This document shows, piece by piece, positions 16,711 through 27,276 of a stretch of 64,000 bases of DNA (the first letter of the stretch is position 1; every line of letters starts with the position of its first letter). The notes beneath the pieces were generated by a model. It saw only the letters and a program-made list of their open reading frames with translations, searched no databases and was not told the DNA's origin. This stretch comes from Desulfovibrio sp. GTDB lineage: Bacteria; Desulfobacterota; Desulfovibrionia; Desulfovibrionales; Desulfovibrionaceae. The stretch is from the NCBI GenBank assembly GCA_030145055.1, contig JAQYWK010000002.1, positions 124,001-188,000 of the forward strand. The letters are read 5' to 3'. The translations under genes and the position numbers were made by a program.

Positions 16711-17898
16711 ATGAATAAAGAAATTAGCCCCGCAAATGATCGCAAAATGACAAGTCTTTTCGAGCGTTATCTGACGGTCTGGGTTGGACTGTGTATTGTC
16801 GGAGGTGTTTTTCTTGGCAAGGTTGCACCTGATTTAGCCAAGACGCTGGACGGAATGTCAATTAATGTTAATGGCGCGCCTGTTGTGTCCATTCCTATCG
16901 CAATTTGTCTATTTTTTATGATGTATCCCATCATGGTGAAAATAGATTTTGCCAGTGTTGTTAAAGCTGGCAAAAGCGGCAAACCCGTATTTCTCACGCT
17001 GTTCATCAATTGGTGTATTAAGCCGTTCACAATGTATGCAATAGCTCTTTTTTTTCTTGGTTATTGCTTCAAATCTATGATTGGCGTCGACGCTATGGAT
17101 TTGGTTAAAATGCCATTCGGTTTAGATTTGCCTGCTGGTTCAATACACGGCTCGGGACTCGTTGTTTTGGTGGACGGAATTAAGATGTTGCAGATTCCAC
17201 TTTGGCGAAGTTATTTCGGTGGCTGTATCTTACTTGGGATTGCACCATGTACCGCTATGGTTCTTGTCTGGGGTTATCTTGCGAAAGGTAATGATGGGCT
17301 TACTTTGGTTATGGTCGCGATTAACTCCCTAGCAATGCTTGTACTTTATGGAGTTCTCGGTGGATTTTTGCTAGGAGTGGGGAAGCTTCCTGTCCCTTGG
17401 CAGGCTCTATTGTTGTCTGTCTCAATTTATGTGGCTCTCCCCCTATTTGCCGGATATTTTTCACGCAAATGTATTTTAAAATCAAAGGGTGAAACGTGGT
17501 TTAATGATAAATTCCTGCATTTTTTAACACCCATTACTATCAGCGCATTGCTGTTGACCTTGGTTCTGCTTTTCAGCTTTAAGGGAGAAGTAATTCTGGC
17601 TAATCCGATGACTATTGTGTGGATTTCTATTCCCCTGTTTTTACAGACTGTGCTAATATTTGCTATAGGTTATGGCGCGGCAAAGCTCATGAAACTTAAT
17701 TACGAAGATGCCGCTCCAGCTGCGATGATTGGTGCTTCAAACCATTTTGAGGTGGCGATTGCAACAGCGGTTATGATCTTCGGACTTTCGTCGGGAGCCG
17801 CTCTTGCAACAGTTGTGGGTGTTCTGATCGAAGTTCCAGTAATGCTGATGCTTGTCGCTTTTTGTAAGAGAACAACCAACTGGTTTCCTGATTCATAG
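16711..17898 (+). CDS. acr3: Arsenite efflux transporter, ACR3 family
   Basis: A 395-residue inner-membrane protein with about ten membrane helices that expels arsenite. The ACR3 signature [19 protein letters not shown] contains the conserved Cys, and [18 protein letters not shown] is the second family hallmark in the last third. The N-terminus ([18 protein letters not shown]) is typical. Its location right after arsC gives a two-gene resistance unit: reduction followed by export. No weakness in the reading frame. Confidence 0.93.
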   Translation: MNKEISPANDRKMTSLFERYLTVWVGLCIVGGVFLGKVAPDLAKTLDGMSINVNGAPVVSIPIAICLFFMMYPIMVKIDFASVVKAGKSGKPVFLTLFINWCIKPFTMYAIALFFLGYCFKSMIGVDAMDLVKMPFGLDLPAGSIHGSGLVVLVDGIKMLQIPLWRSYFGGCILLGIAPCTAMVLVWGYLAKGNDGLTLVMVAINSLAMLVLYGVLGGFLLGVGKLPVPWQALLLSVSIYVALPLFAGYFSRKCILKSKGETWFNDKFLHFLTPITISALLLTLVLLFSFKGEVILANPMTIVWISIPLFLQTVLIFAIGYGAAKLMKLNYEDAAPAAMIGASNHFEVAIATAVMIFGLSSGAALATVVGVLIEVPVMLMLVAFCKRTTNWFPDS

Positions 17899-18040
17899 TC
17901 AGTTCTCGCATATCCTTATGACTCCATTGAAATCTATTTTAATGAACCGCACTTATTTGGTTTGACCTTGATAAATTTGCGGCTACTATGAAGTTCAATT
18001 TTTGACAAATAAACATCGTATCTTGAAGGAATAGCAGTAA

Positions 18041-19252
18041 ATGGAATCATTAAAAGAATTGTACCGTATCGGAGTCGGCCCTTCATCTAGCCACACAATG
18101 GGACCACGAATGGCGGCGGAGATATTTCAAAAAAACAACTCCGGTGCAGCTGGTTACCGAGTTACTTTGTTCGAGTCCCTTGCTGCTACGGGTAAGGGGC
18201 ATCTAACTGATTGGGCTGTTCTCAGTGTGCTTGGGAAAGACAAGACTGAAATTGTCTGGAGATCTGAGGATAAAATGCCTGAACATCCAAATGGTATGCT
18301 GTTCGAGGCATTGAATGAGAGTGACGAAGTTGTAAGTTCATGGAAAGTTTACAGCGTTGGAGGCGGGGCTATTCGAGAAGAAGGTGTTAAGTGTTCTGAT
18401 ATTGAATCTGTTTATGAGCTTAATGATATTGCGACGATTATGGCGCATTGCGAAGATAAAGGTATTACATACTGGGAGTACGTTGAAGAATGCGAAGGGG
18501 TTGAAATTTGGGATTATTTACTCAAAATATGGGCAGTAATGGAAGAAGCTCTTGAGCGTGGACTTGATGCCGAAGGAGTTCTTCCTGGTTCAATCGGACT
18601 TAGAAGACAGGCTAAATCTTATTTTCGTAAAACAAGACTCGCCAGCCCGGATATGCAATTAACCGGACTGACAACTGCCTACGCTCTAGCTGTGTCCGAA
18701 GAAAATGCTGCAGGCGGTGTTATTGTTACAGCACCCACCTGCGGGTCATGTGGGATTGTTCCGGCCACTCTTAAGTATCTTAAAGATATCTATGATTTGA
18801 AAGATAATGATCTTATTCGTGCTCTTGCAACCGCAGGATTATTCGGGAATGTAATTAAGAGGAATGCCTCCATTTCTGGTGCGGAAGTTGGGTGTCAGGG
18901 CGAGGTTGGTTCTGCCTGTGCTATGGCGTCAGCTGCTGCAAACCAGCTCATGGGCGGAACATTACGGCAAATAGAATATGCAGCGGAAATGGGCCTCGAA
19001 CATCATCTTGGACTTACCTGTGATCCTGTTGACGGGCTAGTTCAGATTCCGTGTATTGAACGCAATGCCTGCGCTGCGACTCGGGCTTTAGCTCGTGCAC
19101 AAATGTCAATTTTATCAGACGGTTCACATCGTATTCCATTTGATGAAGTCGTTACTGTCATGAAAGAAACGGGCCATGACTTGCCAAGCTTATATCGTGA
19201 GACTTCGGGTGGTGGTCTTGCAAAAGCTTATAATGCCCGCAGTAAATGTTAG
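18041..19252 (+). CDS. sdaA: L-serine ammonia-lyase (single-chain, iron-sulfur)
   Basis: Deaminates L-serine to pyruvate with a catalytic [4Fe-4S] cluster. The beta domain starts with GVGPSSSHTMGPRMAAE, the substrate-binding serine cluster, and SVGGGAI. The alpha domain has CGSCGIVPATLKYL with cluster-ligand cysteine, GNVIKRNASISGAEVGCQGEVG and the later GLTCDPVDGLVQIPC. At 403 residues it is shorter than the ~455 of E. coli SdaA but both domains are complete. Start ATG 18041 has AAGGA upstream. Possible coupling to the metallophosphoesterase gene 31 bp downstream is positional only. Confidence 0.92.
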   Translation: MESLKELYRIGVGPSSSHTMGPRMAAEIFQKNNSGAAGYRVTLFESLAATGKGHLTDWAVLSVLGKDKTEIVWRSEDKMPEHPNGMLFEALNESDEVVSSWKVYSVGGGAIREEGVKCSDIESVYELNDIATIMAHCEDKGITYWEYVEECEGVEIWDYLLKIWAVMEEALERGLDAEGVLPGSIGLRRQAKSYFRKTRLASPDMQLTGLTTAYALAVSEENAAGGVIVTAPTCGSCGIVPATLKYLKDIYDLKDNDLIRALATAGLFGNVIKRNASISGAEVGCQGEVGSACAMASAAANQLMGGTLRQIEYAAEMGLEHHLGLTCDPVDGLVQIPCIERNACAATRALARAQMSILSDGSHRIPFDEVVTVMKETGHDLPSLYRETSGGGLAKAYNARSKC

Positions 19253-19283
19253 GGTTAATAATATTTCTTAGATAAGGATCGTT

Positions 19284-20387
19284 ATGACTTTTTACCTTAA
19301 AGCAACGCTCATTTATTTTTTCTGCTATTTCTATGTACGGCTATGGATATGCCGCATGCTTGAGCGTAAACCTAAAACAAAGCGCGGAATTCTAATTGCT
19401 ACCGATCTGATGACCGTCGCGCTTCCCCTGACCATCTTTTTTCGGGGAGACATACCATATTCGCTTAAGCTTTTCATGCAGGGCGCAGGGTATACATGGG
19501 CAGCAATAATCGCATGTATGGTTCCTCTCGGGCTCTGCTTTGAGCCTATTCGTATTGGTGTAAAGGTAATGCTGCCCAAATACATTGTCCCAAAAGCCAA
19601 AATATTTGCAGGATTGTGTTTAGTTTCCGCAGTAATGGCTATTGGTGGTTATATCAACGCTACGACACCTGTCATACGCGAAATAGAATTTGACCTGAGA
19701 ACCGACAATAGTACCGGAACAGAAATAGATATTGCCGCTATTACTGACCTGCATGCCGGAAAGCTGATGAGCCGCGAACGAGTTGCTAAAATTGTAACTT
19801 CCATAAATCAAATGACACCGGACTTGATTCTTTTAGGCGGTGATATTGTTGATGACTACGATTGCGTTAAAAGTGGTGCTGTAGGAGAACTTAAAAGATT
19901 AAATGCGCCGCTTGGAAAGTATGCAGTCCTTGGAAATCACGAATACTATCTCGGTGGAGAATGGTCAGAAAAGCTTCTCGAAAAACAAGGCATAAACGTT
20001 CTTGTCGATGAGGCTGTCTCCATTGATGGGAAATTACTTCTTGTTGGGCGCAATGATTTTGCAGCATTAGTTCGTGGCGGAAGCCGTACACCTCTTAATC
20101 AGGTTATTCCAAAAGACAACAACTTACCAATAATCATACTTGATCATAAACCTGCTGAGCTGGAAGAAGCTGAAAATGCAGGAGCCGCTTTGCAAATTTC
20201 AGGACACACTCATAATGGTCAGCTTTTCCCTGTAAATTTCATAATAGATGAACTCTACGATAGAGGCTGGGGTATTTTTCAAAAAGGGGCGACGAAATAT
20301 TACATCAGTTGCGGAGTAGGGTTCTGGGGTCCACCGATTCGCACGAGTAGTAGACCCGAGATTTTATTGATCAGGATTAAGATATAA
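19284..20387 (+). CDS. Membrane-anchored calcineurin-like metallophosphoesterase
   Basis: A 367-residue protein with about three or four N-terminal membrane helices (residues ~1-125) and a C-terminal phosphoesterase domain. The domain carries the five metal motifs in order: ITDLHAGK, LGGDIVDD, VLGNHEYY, ILDHKP and SGHTHNGQ. It matches the YkuE/YaeI-like group, where relatives act on phospholipid or lipid-A-precursor substrates near the membrane; substrate here is unknown. The active site should face the periplasmic or cytoplasmic side depending on helix number, which I cannot settle. Confidence 0.88.
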   Translation: MTFYLKATLIYFFCYFYVRLWICRMLERKPKTKRGILIATDLMTVALPLTIFFRGDIPYSLKLFMQGAGYTWAAIIACMVPLGLCFEPIRIGVKVMLPKYIVPKAKIFAGLCLVSAVMAIGGYINATTPVIREIEFDLRTDNSTGTEIDIAAITDLHAGKLMSRERVAKIVTSINQMTPDLILLGGDIVDDYDCVKSGAVGELKRLNAPLGKYAVLGNHEYYLGGEWSEKLLEKQGINVLVDEAVSIDGKLLLVGRNDFAALVRGGSRTPLNQVIPKDNNLPIIILDHKPAELEEAENAGAALQISGHTHNGQLFPVNFIIDELYDRGWGIFQKGATKYYISCGVGFWGPPIRTSSRPEILLIRIKI

Positions 20388-20688
20388 TATGTGTGTGATA
20401 CTAATTGTCACAAGTTGTTGGGTACTTACTTTGTCTCGATCTTGCTGTATAATTAATCATAATTACTCGTGATTTGTCTTTAAATAATAGTAGCTTTAAT
20501 ATATAATGTTGATAGATTTTGTTAGGTCAAATATATTATTATTCTGATGACAATGGGCTTTGTGGTTATAAATCTTAAGTTTGGCTAGGATCGAATTTTC
20601 TAACTATCCTTTATTGACAAAATGGCAGTTGTTTTTTGTTTTATTATACGGACTATTAGATTTATGATGATTTGATTTTGGAGATTGC
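20388..20688. other. AT-rich intergenic region, no gene seen
   Basis: About 300 bp without a convincing frame or strong terminator. A TTGACA occurs at 20614-20619, but the nearest TATTAT is 22 nt away, too far for a good promoter. Probably the regulatory region of the FIST/kinase block. Confidence 0.4.
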
Positions 20689-21807
20689 ATGCGTATTGAA
20701 GTTGATCCTTATGGTTCCGTAGAAAATTTTCATAATATATTGAAAGATATGGACAATGACCCAGGGGTAAAGGGGGTCATTGTTTTTGCATGTGATTCCA
20801 ACAAGTTCACGCCAGCGTTACTTGATCCTATTCTGACTAAATATTCACTGCCCTTGGCAGGGGGAATTTATCCGTTAATTTTGCATGATCGCGATCAACT
20901 TGAAACTGGTACCATTGTTGTTGGTCTCCAGTTTTCATTTAAACCCCATATTTTAAGAGGTTTAAGTGATTTTGATATGAATTATATAGATCCTTTGACC
21001 CATTCTTTTGAGTCTGATGAAATTCCATCGACCTTACTTCTTTTTGTAGATGGAATGTCAAAGCGAGTAGCCTCGTTTGTGCAGTCTTTATTTGAGGTTC
21101 TTGGATTAGAACTGGTTTATGTTGGAGGGGGCGCTGGCTCTTTAGATTTTCAGCAAAAACCTTGTGTGTTGTGTAATGAAGGCATGCTCGAAGATGCTGC
21201 TGTCATGGCTGGAATAAATTGTTCCAGTTCGATTGGAGTTAAACATGGCTGTACTCCAATTTGCGGTCCTTTCAAGGTAACTGAATCTGATCATAATGTT
21301 TTAAAATCACTTGATTGGAAGCCTGCTCTGGATGTTTATAAGAAAGCCATTTGCGACCACTCTAAGGAAACTATTTCTGACAAAAATTTAAAAGATTTTT
21401 TAAAGGCTTATCCATTTGGCATGGCCAGCCTTTTTGCAGAACCTATTGTGCGTGATCCTGCTTTTGTGGACGAGGATGGAAATTTGGTTTGCGTTGGCGA
21501 AATACCGGAAGGATCATTTGTAGAAATTTTGCACGGCGCTCCTGACTCTATCATTGAAGCTGCGCGTCAGGCTAATGAAAAAGCAAAGGGGCAGAGTTCC
21601 AAAGAACCTTCTTTAAGTATCCTTATTGATTGTGTTTCGCGTTATCTTTTTTTGGAAGAGCACTATCAAAAAGAACTCGACGCCGTACAAAATGATAAGG
21701 TTCCATTGGTTGGAGCGCTTTCTCTTGGGGAGATAGCTAATAATGGTGAAGAGTATTTGGAATTTCATAATAAAACAGTCGTTGTAGCTTTACTGGAAAA
21801 CGTATGA
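20689..21807 (+). CDS. FIST-domain sensory protein
   Basis: A 372-residue soluble protein with FIST_N (~residues 15-200, including VYVGGGAGSLDF) and FIST_C (~215-355, including YLFLEEHYQKEL and GALSLGEIANNGEEYLEFHNKT). FIST domains are thought to bind small ligands such as amino acids and are usually partnered with histidine kinases or methyl-accepting proteins. Here the stop overlaps the start of the hybrid kinase gene by 4 nt (ATGA), so the two products are translationally coupled and probably work together. Start ATG 20689 has GGAG at 7 nt. Confidence 0.88.
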   Translation: MRIEVDPYGSVENFHNILKDMDNDPGVKGVIVFACDSNKFTPALLDPILTKYSLPLAGGIYPLILHDRDQLETGTIVVGLQFSFKPHILRGLSDFDMNYIDPLTHSFESDEIPSTLLLFVDGMSKRVASFVQSLFEVLGLELVYVGGGAGSLDFQQKPCVLCNEGMLEDAAVMAGINCSSSIGVKHGCTPICGPFKVTESDHNVLKSLDWKPALDVYKKAICDHSKETISDKNLKDFLKAYPFGMASLFAEPIVRDPAFVDEDGNLVCVGEIPEGSFVEILHGAPDSIIEAARQANEKAKGQSSKEPSLSILIDCVSRYLFLEEHYQKELDAVQNDKVPLVGALSLGEIANNGEEYLEFHNKTVVVALLENV

Positions 21808-24740
21808 GCATACGTATTCAAGAACAAATACTTTTCGAACTCGCTATGGCGTTTGGTAACAGCCTTGATTTAAAGGATGTTTTAACAGAAGGAATCCCTG
21901 TCTATTTGCGCAGACTTGGTTGCATGGCAGGGGCTGTTCTTATGACGTCTACTGATGATGGGTTGTTGGGGTGTAAACTTGTTTCATCTTATCCCGTACT
22001 GGGCAAGACTCCCGAAGCAATTACAGTTCTTACGGATATGGTTAAGAATAATTCCAACTGTCAATCTACGGTAGAGTTTTGTTCAAAGCTCCCCATGCAT
22101 AAAATTATAGATGGGCGTAATGCATATCTTATGGATTTGCCGGGTTTCGGGTTCCTAATCCTCCTTAAGAGCGGCCAACCGCTTAGCCAGTCGCTCATAA
22201 CTTCACTTTTACCTATCAATACGAAAATAGCCAACGCTTGCATTTCATGTATGAGTTACCAGCGTTATGCAGAGTTGAACTTAGAATTACACAAAGAAGT
22301 TGCTGAACGTAAAATCGTTGTTCGTGAACTTATGGATAGCGAACGTCGGCATCGCGTTATTTTTGAATATTCTCCTCTTGGTATGATTCATTTTGATACC
22401 GATGGTGTAATCAAAGATTGTAATGAACCATTTGCTCGCTTAATGGGCTCTACAAGAGACGAGTTGCTGGGTTTTAATACCGCTAAAAATACATCTCCAG
22501 AAATGAGCGGAGCATTAAAAAAAGCGCTTTCCGGTCAACCTTCACTGTATGAGGATTATTATACTTCCGTGACTGGCGGTAAGATTGCTTATCTGCGTGT
22601 TGTCTTTAATCCTGTTACTCTTGGCAAAGAAAAGACTGAGGTTATTGCTACTATTGAAGATTTTGCTGATCGTAAAGAGGCAGAAGAGTCTCTTCGCCAA
22701 AGTGAATCCAGATTGAGCAAAATACTTTCATCAATTCAGGCTGGTGTACTTTTAATTGATCCTGAAACTCGTACCATAATGGATTCTAATACCGAGGCGT
22801 GCAGATTAATTGGTCTTGAAAAAGAACAGATTGTAGGCCGCGTGTGTCATGATTTTATTTGTGCTGCCGAAAAGGGCAAATGTCCTGTTTTAGATTTGAT
22901 GCAGGATGTTGATAAATCAGAACGAATTCTTCTTACAGCTAACGGAGAAAGTCTGACCGTTCAAAAAACAGTCAGCACAATAATCATTGATGGCAAGGAG
23001 CAACTCCTCGAGTGTTTTGTTGATATCACGCAGCGCAAGGAAGCTGAGGAACAGCTTTTAGAGGCTAAAGAAGATATCGAGAATTATGTTAAAATACTTG
23101 AAGATACGAATGATCAATTAATTAAAACAACTGCTTCAAGGGATGATTTGGAACAGGAAGTTGCTGACCGTAAACGGGCTGAAAAACGTTTAAGAGAAAG
23201 CAGGCAGCTTTATCAAGAACTTGTGGAGAATGCGGCTAGCATTATTTTGAGAATTGATAAAAAGGGGCGTATTACATTCTTTAATGAGTACGCAGAGCGG
23301 TTATTCGGATTTTCTAGAGACGAAGTTTTAGGTAAACAAACTATTGGAACCATTATACCGGAAGTGGATAGCTCTGGACGTCTTATTGATGGTTTTGTGG
23401 ATGAAATGTTTAATAACCCTGAAGGTTTTGTTACTCATGAAAACGAAAACATGCTTAAAGATGGAAGCCGTATATGGGTAGCATGGTCGAATAAAGCTTT
23501 ATACAACACTAATAATGAATTTACCGAAATGCTTTGCATTGGATCAGATATTACTGAGCGAAGAAACGCGGAAAAAGCATTAAGATTTGCCAAAGTACAA
23601 GCAGAAGCTGCAAATAAGGCTAAATCTGAATTTTTAGCGAACATGAGCCACGAAATTCGCACTCCGATGAACGCTATTCTCGGGGTTGCAGATTTACTTG
23701 CTGATTCTGAATTAAATGAGGAACAACGTCATTATATACGGTTATTTGAATCGGCTGGTGAAAGTTTAATGAACCTGATTAATGAGATTTTAGACTTATC
23801 TAAAATTGAAACAGGGCATATGGAACTGGAGTCGGTGCCGTTTAGCATATCAGACCTGCTTGGTGATATAAGCGCTATTATGGAGATTTCAGCTGATTCT
23901 AAGGGGCTTACTTATTCAAGTATCATTTCTCCTGATGTCCCCTCGTTAGTGAGAGGAGATCAGGTTCGAGTGAAACAGATATTACTTAATTTGGTAGGTA
24001 ATGCTGTTAAATTCACTGAACATGGCAATGTAGCTGTTTCGGTTTCGACCAATGGGATGGACGGTTCTAGTATTCTATTAAAATTCAGTGTTTCAGATAC
24101 AGGTATTGGCGTTTCAGATAATAAATTAATTACTATTTTCGAAAGCTTTGCGCAGGCTGATTCCTCTACGACCAGAAAATATGGAGGAACAGGATTAGGT
24201 CTTGCTATTGTTAAAAAAATTACAGATCTGATGAATGGTGAAATTCTGGTCGAATCAGAGGAAGGAGTTGGTACTACATTTCATTTTTCAGCTCCGTTTG
24301 AAGTTTGCAGCGATGACTGCCCAGACAATAAATGGGATATTGGAAATGATCAGAGTGGATATTCACAAATAGAAAAGAAGAAAATTCTTGTAGTCGAAGA
24401 TTCTGAGAGTAATCGCATGCTTATTGCTTTTTATCTTGGAGAATCTAAACATGAAGTGGTTTTAGCTGAAGATGGACTTGAAGGTTTTGAGGCCTTTAAA
24501 GAGGGTAATTTTGATATAATCTTCATGGATATTCAAATGCCGGTCATGGATGGACTTGCCGCTACAAAAGCAATTCGGGAATACGAAAAAGAACATTTAC
24601 TTGAACCGATACCAATAGTCGTTCTTACCGCAAACGCATTCAAAGAAGACAGAGAACAGTGTTTTGAAGCCGGCTGCAGCAGATTTATTGCTAAACCAAT
24701 TAAAAAGAGCGATCTTTTTGTAGAAATAAGTAAGCTTTAA
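21804..24740 (+). CDS. Multi-PAS hybrid histidine kinase
   Basis: A 978-residue cytoplasmic sensor kinase with no membrane segment. Order: N-terminal GAF-like region (~1-165), PAS (~185-300), PAS (~300-415), coiled coil (~415-470), PAS with PAC (~475-595), HisKA with phospho-acceptor His616 in NMSHEIRTP, HATPase (N box LLNLVGNAVKF, DTGIG, GGTGLGLAI), and a C-terminal receiver with Asp909 (FMDIQMPVMDG). Coupled to the FIST protein, which is probably its ligand sensor. No separate output regulator follows, so phosphotransfer may go to another protein. The later PP2C and HDOD genes are candidate downstream parts. Confidence 0.92.
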   Translation: MSIRIQEQILFELAMAFGNSLDLKDVLTEGIPVYLRRLGCMAGAVLMTSTDDGLLGCKLVSSYPVLGKTPEAITVLTDMVKNNSNCQSTVEFCSKLPMHKIIDGRNAYLMDLPGFGFLILLKSGQPLSQSLITSLLPINTKIANACISCMSYQRYAELNLELHKEVAERKIVVRELMDSERRHRVIFEYSPLGMIHFDTDGVIKDCNEPFARLMGSTRDELLGFNTAKNTSPEMSGALKKALSGQPSLYEDYYTSVTGGKIAYLRVVFNPVTLGKEKTEVIATIEDFADRKEAEESLRQSESRLSKILSSIQAGVLLIDPETRTIMDSNTEACRLIGLEKEQIVGRVCHDFICAAEKGKCPVLDLMQDVDKSERILLTANGESLTVQKTVSTIIIDGKEQLLECFVDITQRKEAEEQLLEAKEDIENYVKILEDTNDQLIKTTASRDDLEQEVADRKRAEKRLRESRQLYQELVENAASIILRIDKKGRITFFNEYAERLFGFSRDEVLGKQTIGTIIPEVDSSGRLIDGFVDEMFNNPEGFVTHENENMLKDGSRIWVAWSNKALYNTNNEFTEMLCIGSDITERRNAEKALRFAKVQAEAANKAKSEFLANMSHEIRTPMNAILGVADLLADSELNEEQRHYIRLFESAGESLMNLINEILDLSKIETGHMELESVPFSISDLLGDISAIMEISADSKGLTYSSIISPDVPSLVRGDQVRVKQILLNLVGNAVKFTEHGNVAVSVSTNGMDGSSILLKFSVSDTGIGVSDNKLITIFESFAQADSSTTRKYGGTGLGLAIVKKITDLMNGEILVESEEGVGTTFHFSAPFEVCSDDCPDNKWDIGNDQSGYSQIEKKKILVVEDSESNRMLIAFYLGESKHEVVLAEDGLEGFEAFKEGNFDIIFMDIQMPVMDGLAATKAIREYEKEHLLEPIPIVVLTANAFKEDREQCFEAGCSRFIAKPIKKSDLFVEISKL

Positions 24741-24833
24741 TTCGCATGTTTTGTTTAAATCTTCAGGGGGGAAGCACCATTCTTTGATGTTTCATTTGTT
24801 GAAAAAAACACTTTCGTGTGTTTTTATGTGAGT

Positions 24834-27248
24834 ATGAAAACATTATTTGTCGTCATATTGGTTTTTATGATTTCATCTGTTTACCCTGCACCTCTTTATG
24901 CTAGAAGCAAACCTGCTTGGGTGAAAGCTTCTAAGATAGCAAAAAAGTGCTTGCGGCAAGATGATTACGACTGTGCTATTCGTGAATACAATAATGCCAT
25001 TAATCTTATTCCTCGCCGTGAAAAAGGGTATAGTAAGATTTGGAACTATACTGGTCTTGGGATGGCTTATAAAGCTCAGGGAAGATTCGATATTGCTGAA
25101 TCCAATTTTCAAAAAGCACTCAGTTTAGCAAATAAACATGCGGGTGATGATGAAGTCGGCGGTATTTTAGCTCGCATTGCTGAGATTTATTCAAAGTGGG
25201 GTGATTCTAAGGGTGTGCGTAAGTATCTAACACTTGCACTTGAAAAACTTGAAAACAGCTCTGACAAAAAAATGCTTTCTGTTTTGCATACGAATCTGGG
25301 AATGATTCTGTTGAAACAAGGCGATTATGATAAAGCCGCCCCCCATCTTTCTAAATCTGTCGAATATGCCGAGGCCGGATCTTCTCTGAAAAGACTTTCG
25401 AAAGCTTGGAATACTCTTGGCAAAGTCTATTTAAAACAAAAAAAATATATCGAAGCCGAAGATGCTTTTCGAAAAGGATTAAAAATTAATGAGAGCCTTG
25501 GAAAAGATAGCTATGTTGCAAATGCACTTTACGATATAGCAAAAATAAGGGTTGCAACTGGTGACCTAGATGGTGCTGAAAAGCTTATTAATAGTTCCTT
25601 ACAAATGAATGAAGAGTTTGGACGCACAAAAGATATGGCGGACAACTTACATCTGCTTGGCGTCATCAATTATGAAAAAAATGCCAATAAACTCGCAATA
25701 GATTACTTCAAACGATCCATAGAAATAAAAAATAAATTACGAGAAACTGCGCAAGGCACGGTTCGCCGTAGCTATCTAGCTAGTCAAATCAATTCCTACA
25801 ATAGGTTGCTCGACGCTTATTCTGCAGAGAAAGATCCCCAAGGATTTTTTAACGTGTTTGAGATGAGCAGGGCGCGTCAGCTTGCAGAAACAATTGGCAG
25901 TTCCTCAACTATTGCAGAACTTTCACTTCAAAACTTTCAAAAAAGTATACCCGTTGATGCCGCTGTGTTCATGTATAGCGTGACTGGCAAGAATAGATTG
26001 CGCCTTCTCGGTATTGATAAAACTCATGCCGTTGTTAAAAGGTTAAAATTTAATAATTTTACCGAGTATGTGAATAAGAAACAGACTATAACCATTGCTG
26101 CGTCTTCCATTAATACCACCACAGAACGTGGATTTAAGTCTTCCTCCAAAAAAAAGATGAAAAAGCTTCCTCCCATAAAGAACATCATGGAGGCTGTTTC
26201 CCGCTACCGTACCTTTTTAGCTGACCCAATAGATAAGTATGAAAAGGACCGGATCAACATTTCCCTTGGGCTGAATCAGTTACTTATTGATGGTGCTGAA
26301 ACAATTTTATCCGGCAAGAAAAGGCTCATAATAATTCCAGATGGTCCACTTGCTCTTATTCCTTTTGAAACATTACTGTCTGCAAATAAAAAATGTTTAG
26401 TTGAAAAATACGAAATTGGCTATGTTCAGTCCGCTGGTGTTTATGCCCTACTGAGCATGCGTAATAAGCAAAATTCAGATCATTCCATAATTGCATTTGG
26501 GGGAGCTGGTTACAGCACAAGGGCAAAGAGCGGTGATGAAAATTCAAATAGAGGATGTGATTCTGATTTCCTTGAAGACCGAATTGATAAAGCATTGAAA
26601 GATAAAACGTCACTTTCTTTCGCATACTCATGTTTAGGGTTAGATTCATTCACAGACTTGCCGGGGACTACCTCTGAAATTAATGAAATAGGTACAATAT
26701 TTAAAAATTCTAAGCTCGTTTCAGGTGAAGCCGTAAATGAAAAAACTGTAAGAGATTTATCTAAATCCGGACAGTTTAAAAGATCTGAAGTAATTCATTT
26801 TGCAGTGCACGGTATAGCCATTCCTGAATATCCTGAGCTTTCGGCTCTGATTTTATCAAAGCCCGCACGTGATAGTAGTGATGCTTCCAAAAATGATGAT
26901 GACGGCTTTCTAACCGCCGCAGAAATCGGACAGCTTGATATCGGTGCACAATTTGTGAACCTGTCGGCATGTGAAACAGGGCTTGGAGCGTTAGTTAAAG
27001 GCGAAGGCGTTGTGGGGCTTACTCATGCATTTCTCGCTGCTGGTGCTGGTGGAATGTCTGTTTCCCTTTGGAACGTATCAGATGCATCAGCTGCGGTATT
27101 TATGACTGAAATTTATAGAAAGGCAACTGGCGGAGAAGGGTATGACATGGCAATGTCGCGCACAAAGCGTGATTTTATTAAAGGGGTTTTTGGCGACCGT
27201 TTTAAAAAACCTTACTATTGGGCACCATTTGTGTATTATGGAAAGTAA
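24834..27248 (+). CDS. Secreted TPR-CHAT protease-like protein
   Basis: An 804-residue protein with a signal peptide (to about LYA), six or more tetratricopeptide repeats (~residues 30-320) and a C-terminal CHAT domain (~460-804). CHAT is a caspase-like peptidase fold. The dyad is visible: His659 in HFAVHGIA and Cys713 in VNLSACETGLG, so it should be catalytically competent. GPLALIPFETLL and LWNVSDASAAVFMTEIY are conserved CHAT strands. I take ATG 24834, which puts a good signal peptide at the N-terminus; a GTG at 24816 is possible. The TPR part probably recognises a partner or substrate. It sits between the hybrid kinase and the DUF4384 gene. Confidence 0.87.
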   Translation: MKTLFVVILVFMISSVYPAPLYARSKPAWVKASKIAKKCLRQDDYDCAIREYNNAINLIPRREKGYSKIWNYTGLGMAYKAQGRFDIAESNFQKALSLANKHAGDDEVGGILARIAEIYSKWGDSKGVRKYLTLALEKLENSSDKKMLSVLHTNLGMILLKQGDYDKAAPHLSKSVEYAEAGSSLKRLSKAWNTLGKVYLKQKKYIEAEDAFRKGLKINESLGKDSYVANALYDIAKIRVATGDLDGAEKLINSSLQMNEEFGRTKDMADNLHLLGVINYEKNANKLAIDYFKRSIEIKNKLRETAQGTVRRSYLASQINSYNRLLDAYSAEKDPQGFFNVFEMSRARQLAETIGSSSTIAELSLQNFQKSIPVDAAVFMYSVTGKNRLRLLGIDKTHAVVKRLKFNNFTEYVNKKQTITIAASSINTTTERGFKSSSKKKMKKLPPIKNIMEAVSRYRTFLADPIDKYEKDRINISLGLNQLLIDGAETILSGKKRLIIIPDGPLALIPFETLLSANKKCLVEKYEIGYVQSAGVYALLSMRNKQNSDHSIIAFGGAGYSTRAKSGDENSNRGCDSDFLEDRIDKALKDKTSLSFAYSCLGLDSFTDLPGTTSEINEIGTIFKNSKLVSGEAVNEKTVRDLSKSGQFKRSEVIHFAVHGIAIPEYPELSALILSKPARDSSDASKNDDDGFLTAAEIGQLDIGAQFVNLSACETGLGALVKGEGVVGLTHAFLAAGAGGMSVSLWNVSDASAAVFMTEIYRKATGGEGYDMAMSRTKRDFIKGVFGDRFKKPYYWAPFVYYGK

Positions 27249-27276
27249 TTTACACGTTAATTCCAGGAGTAATAAA

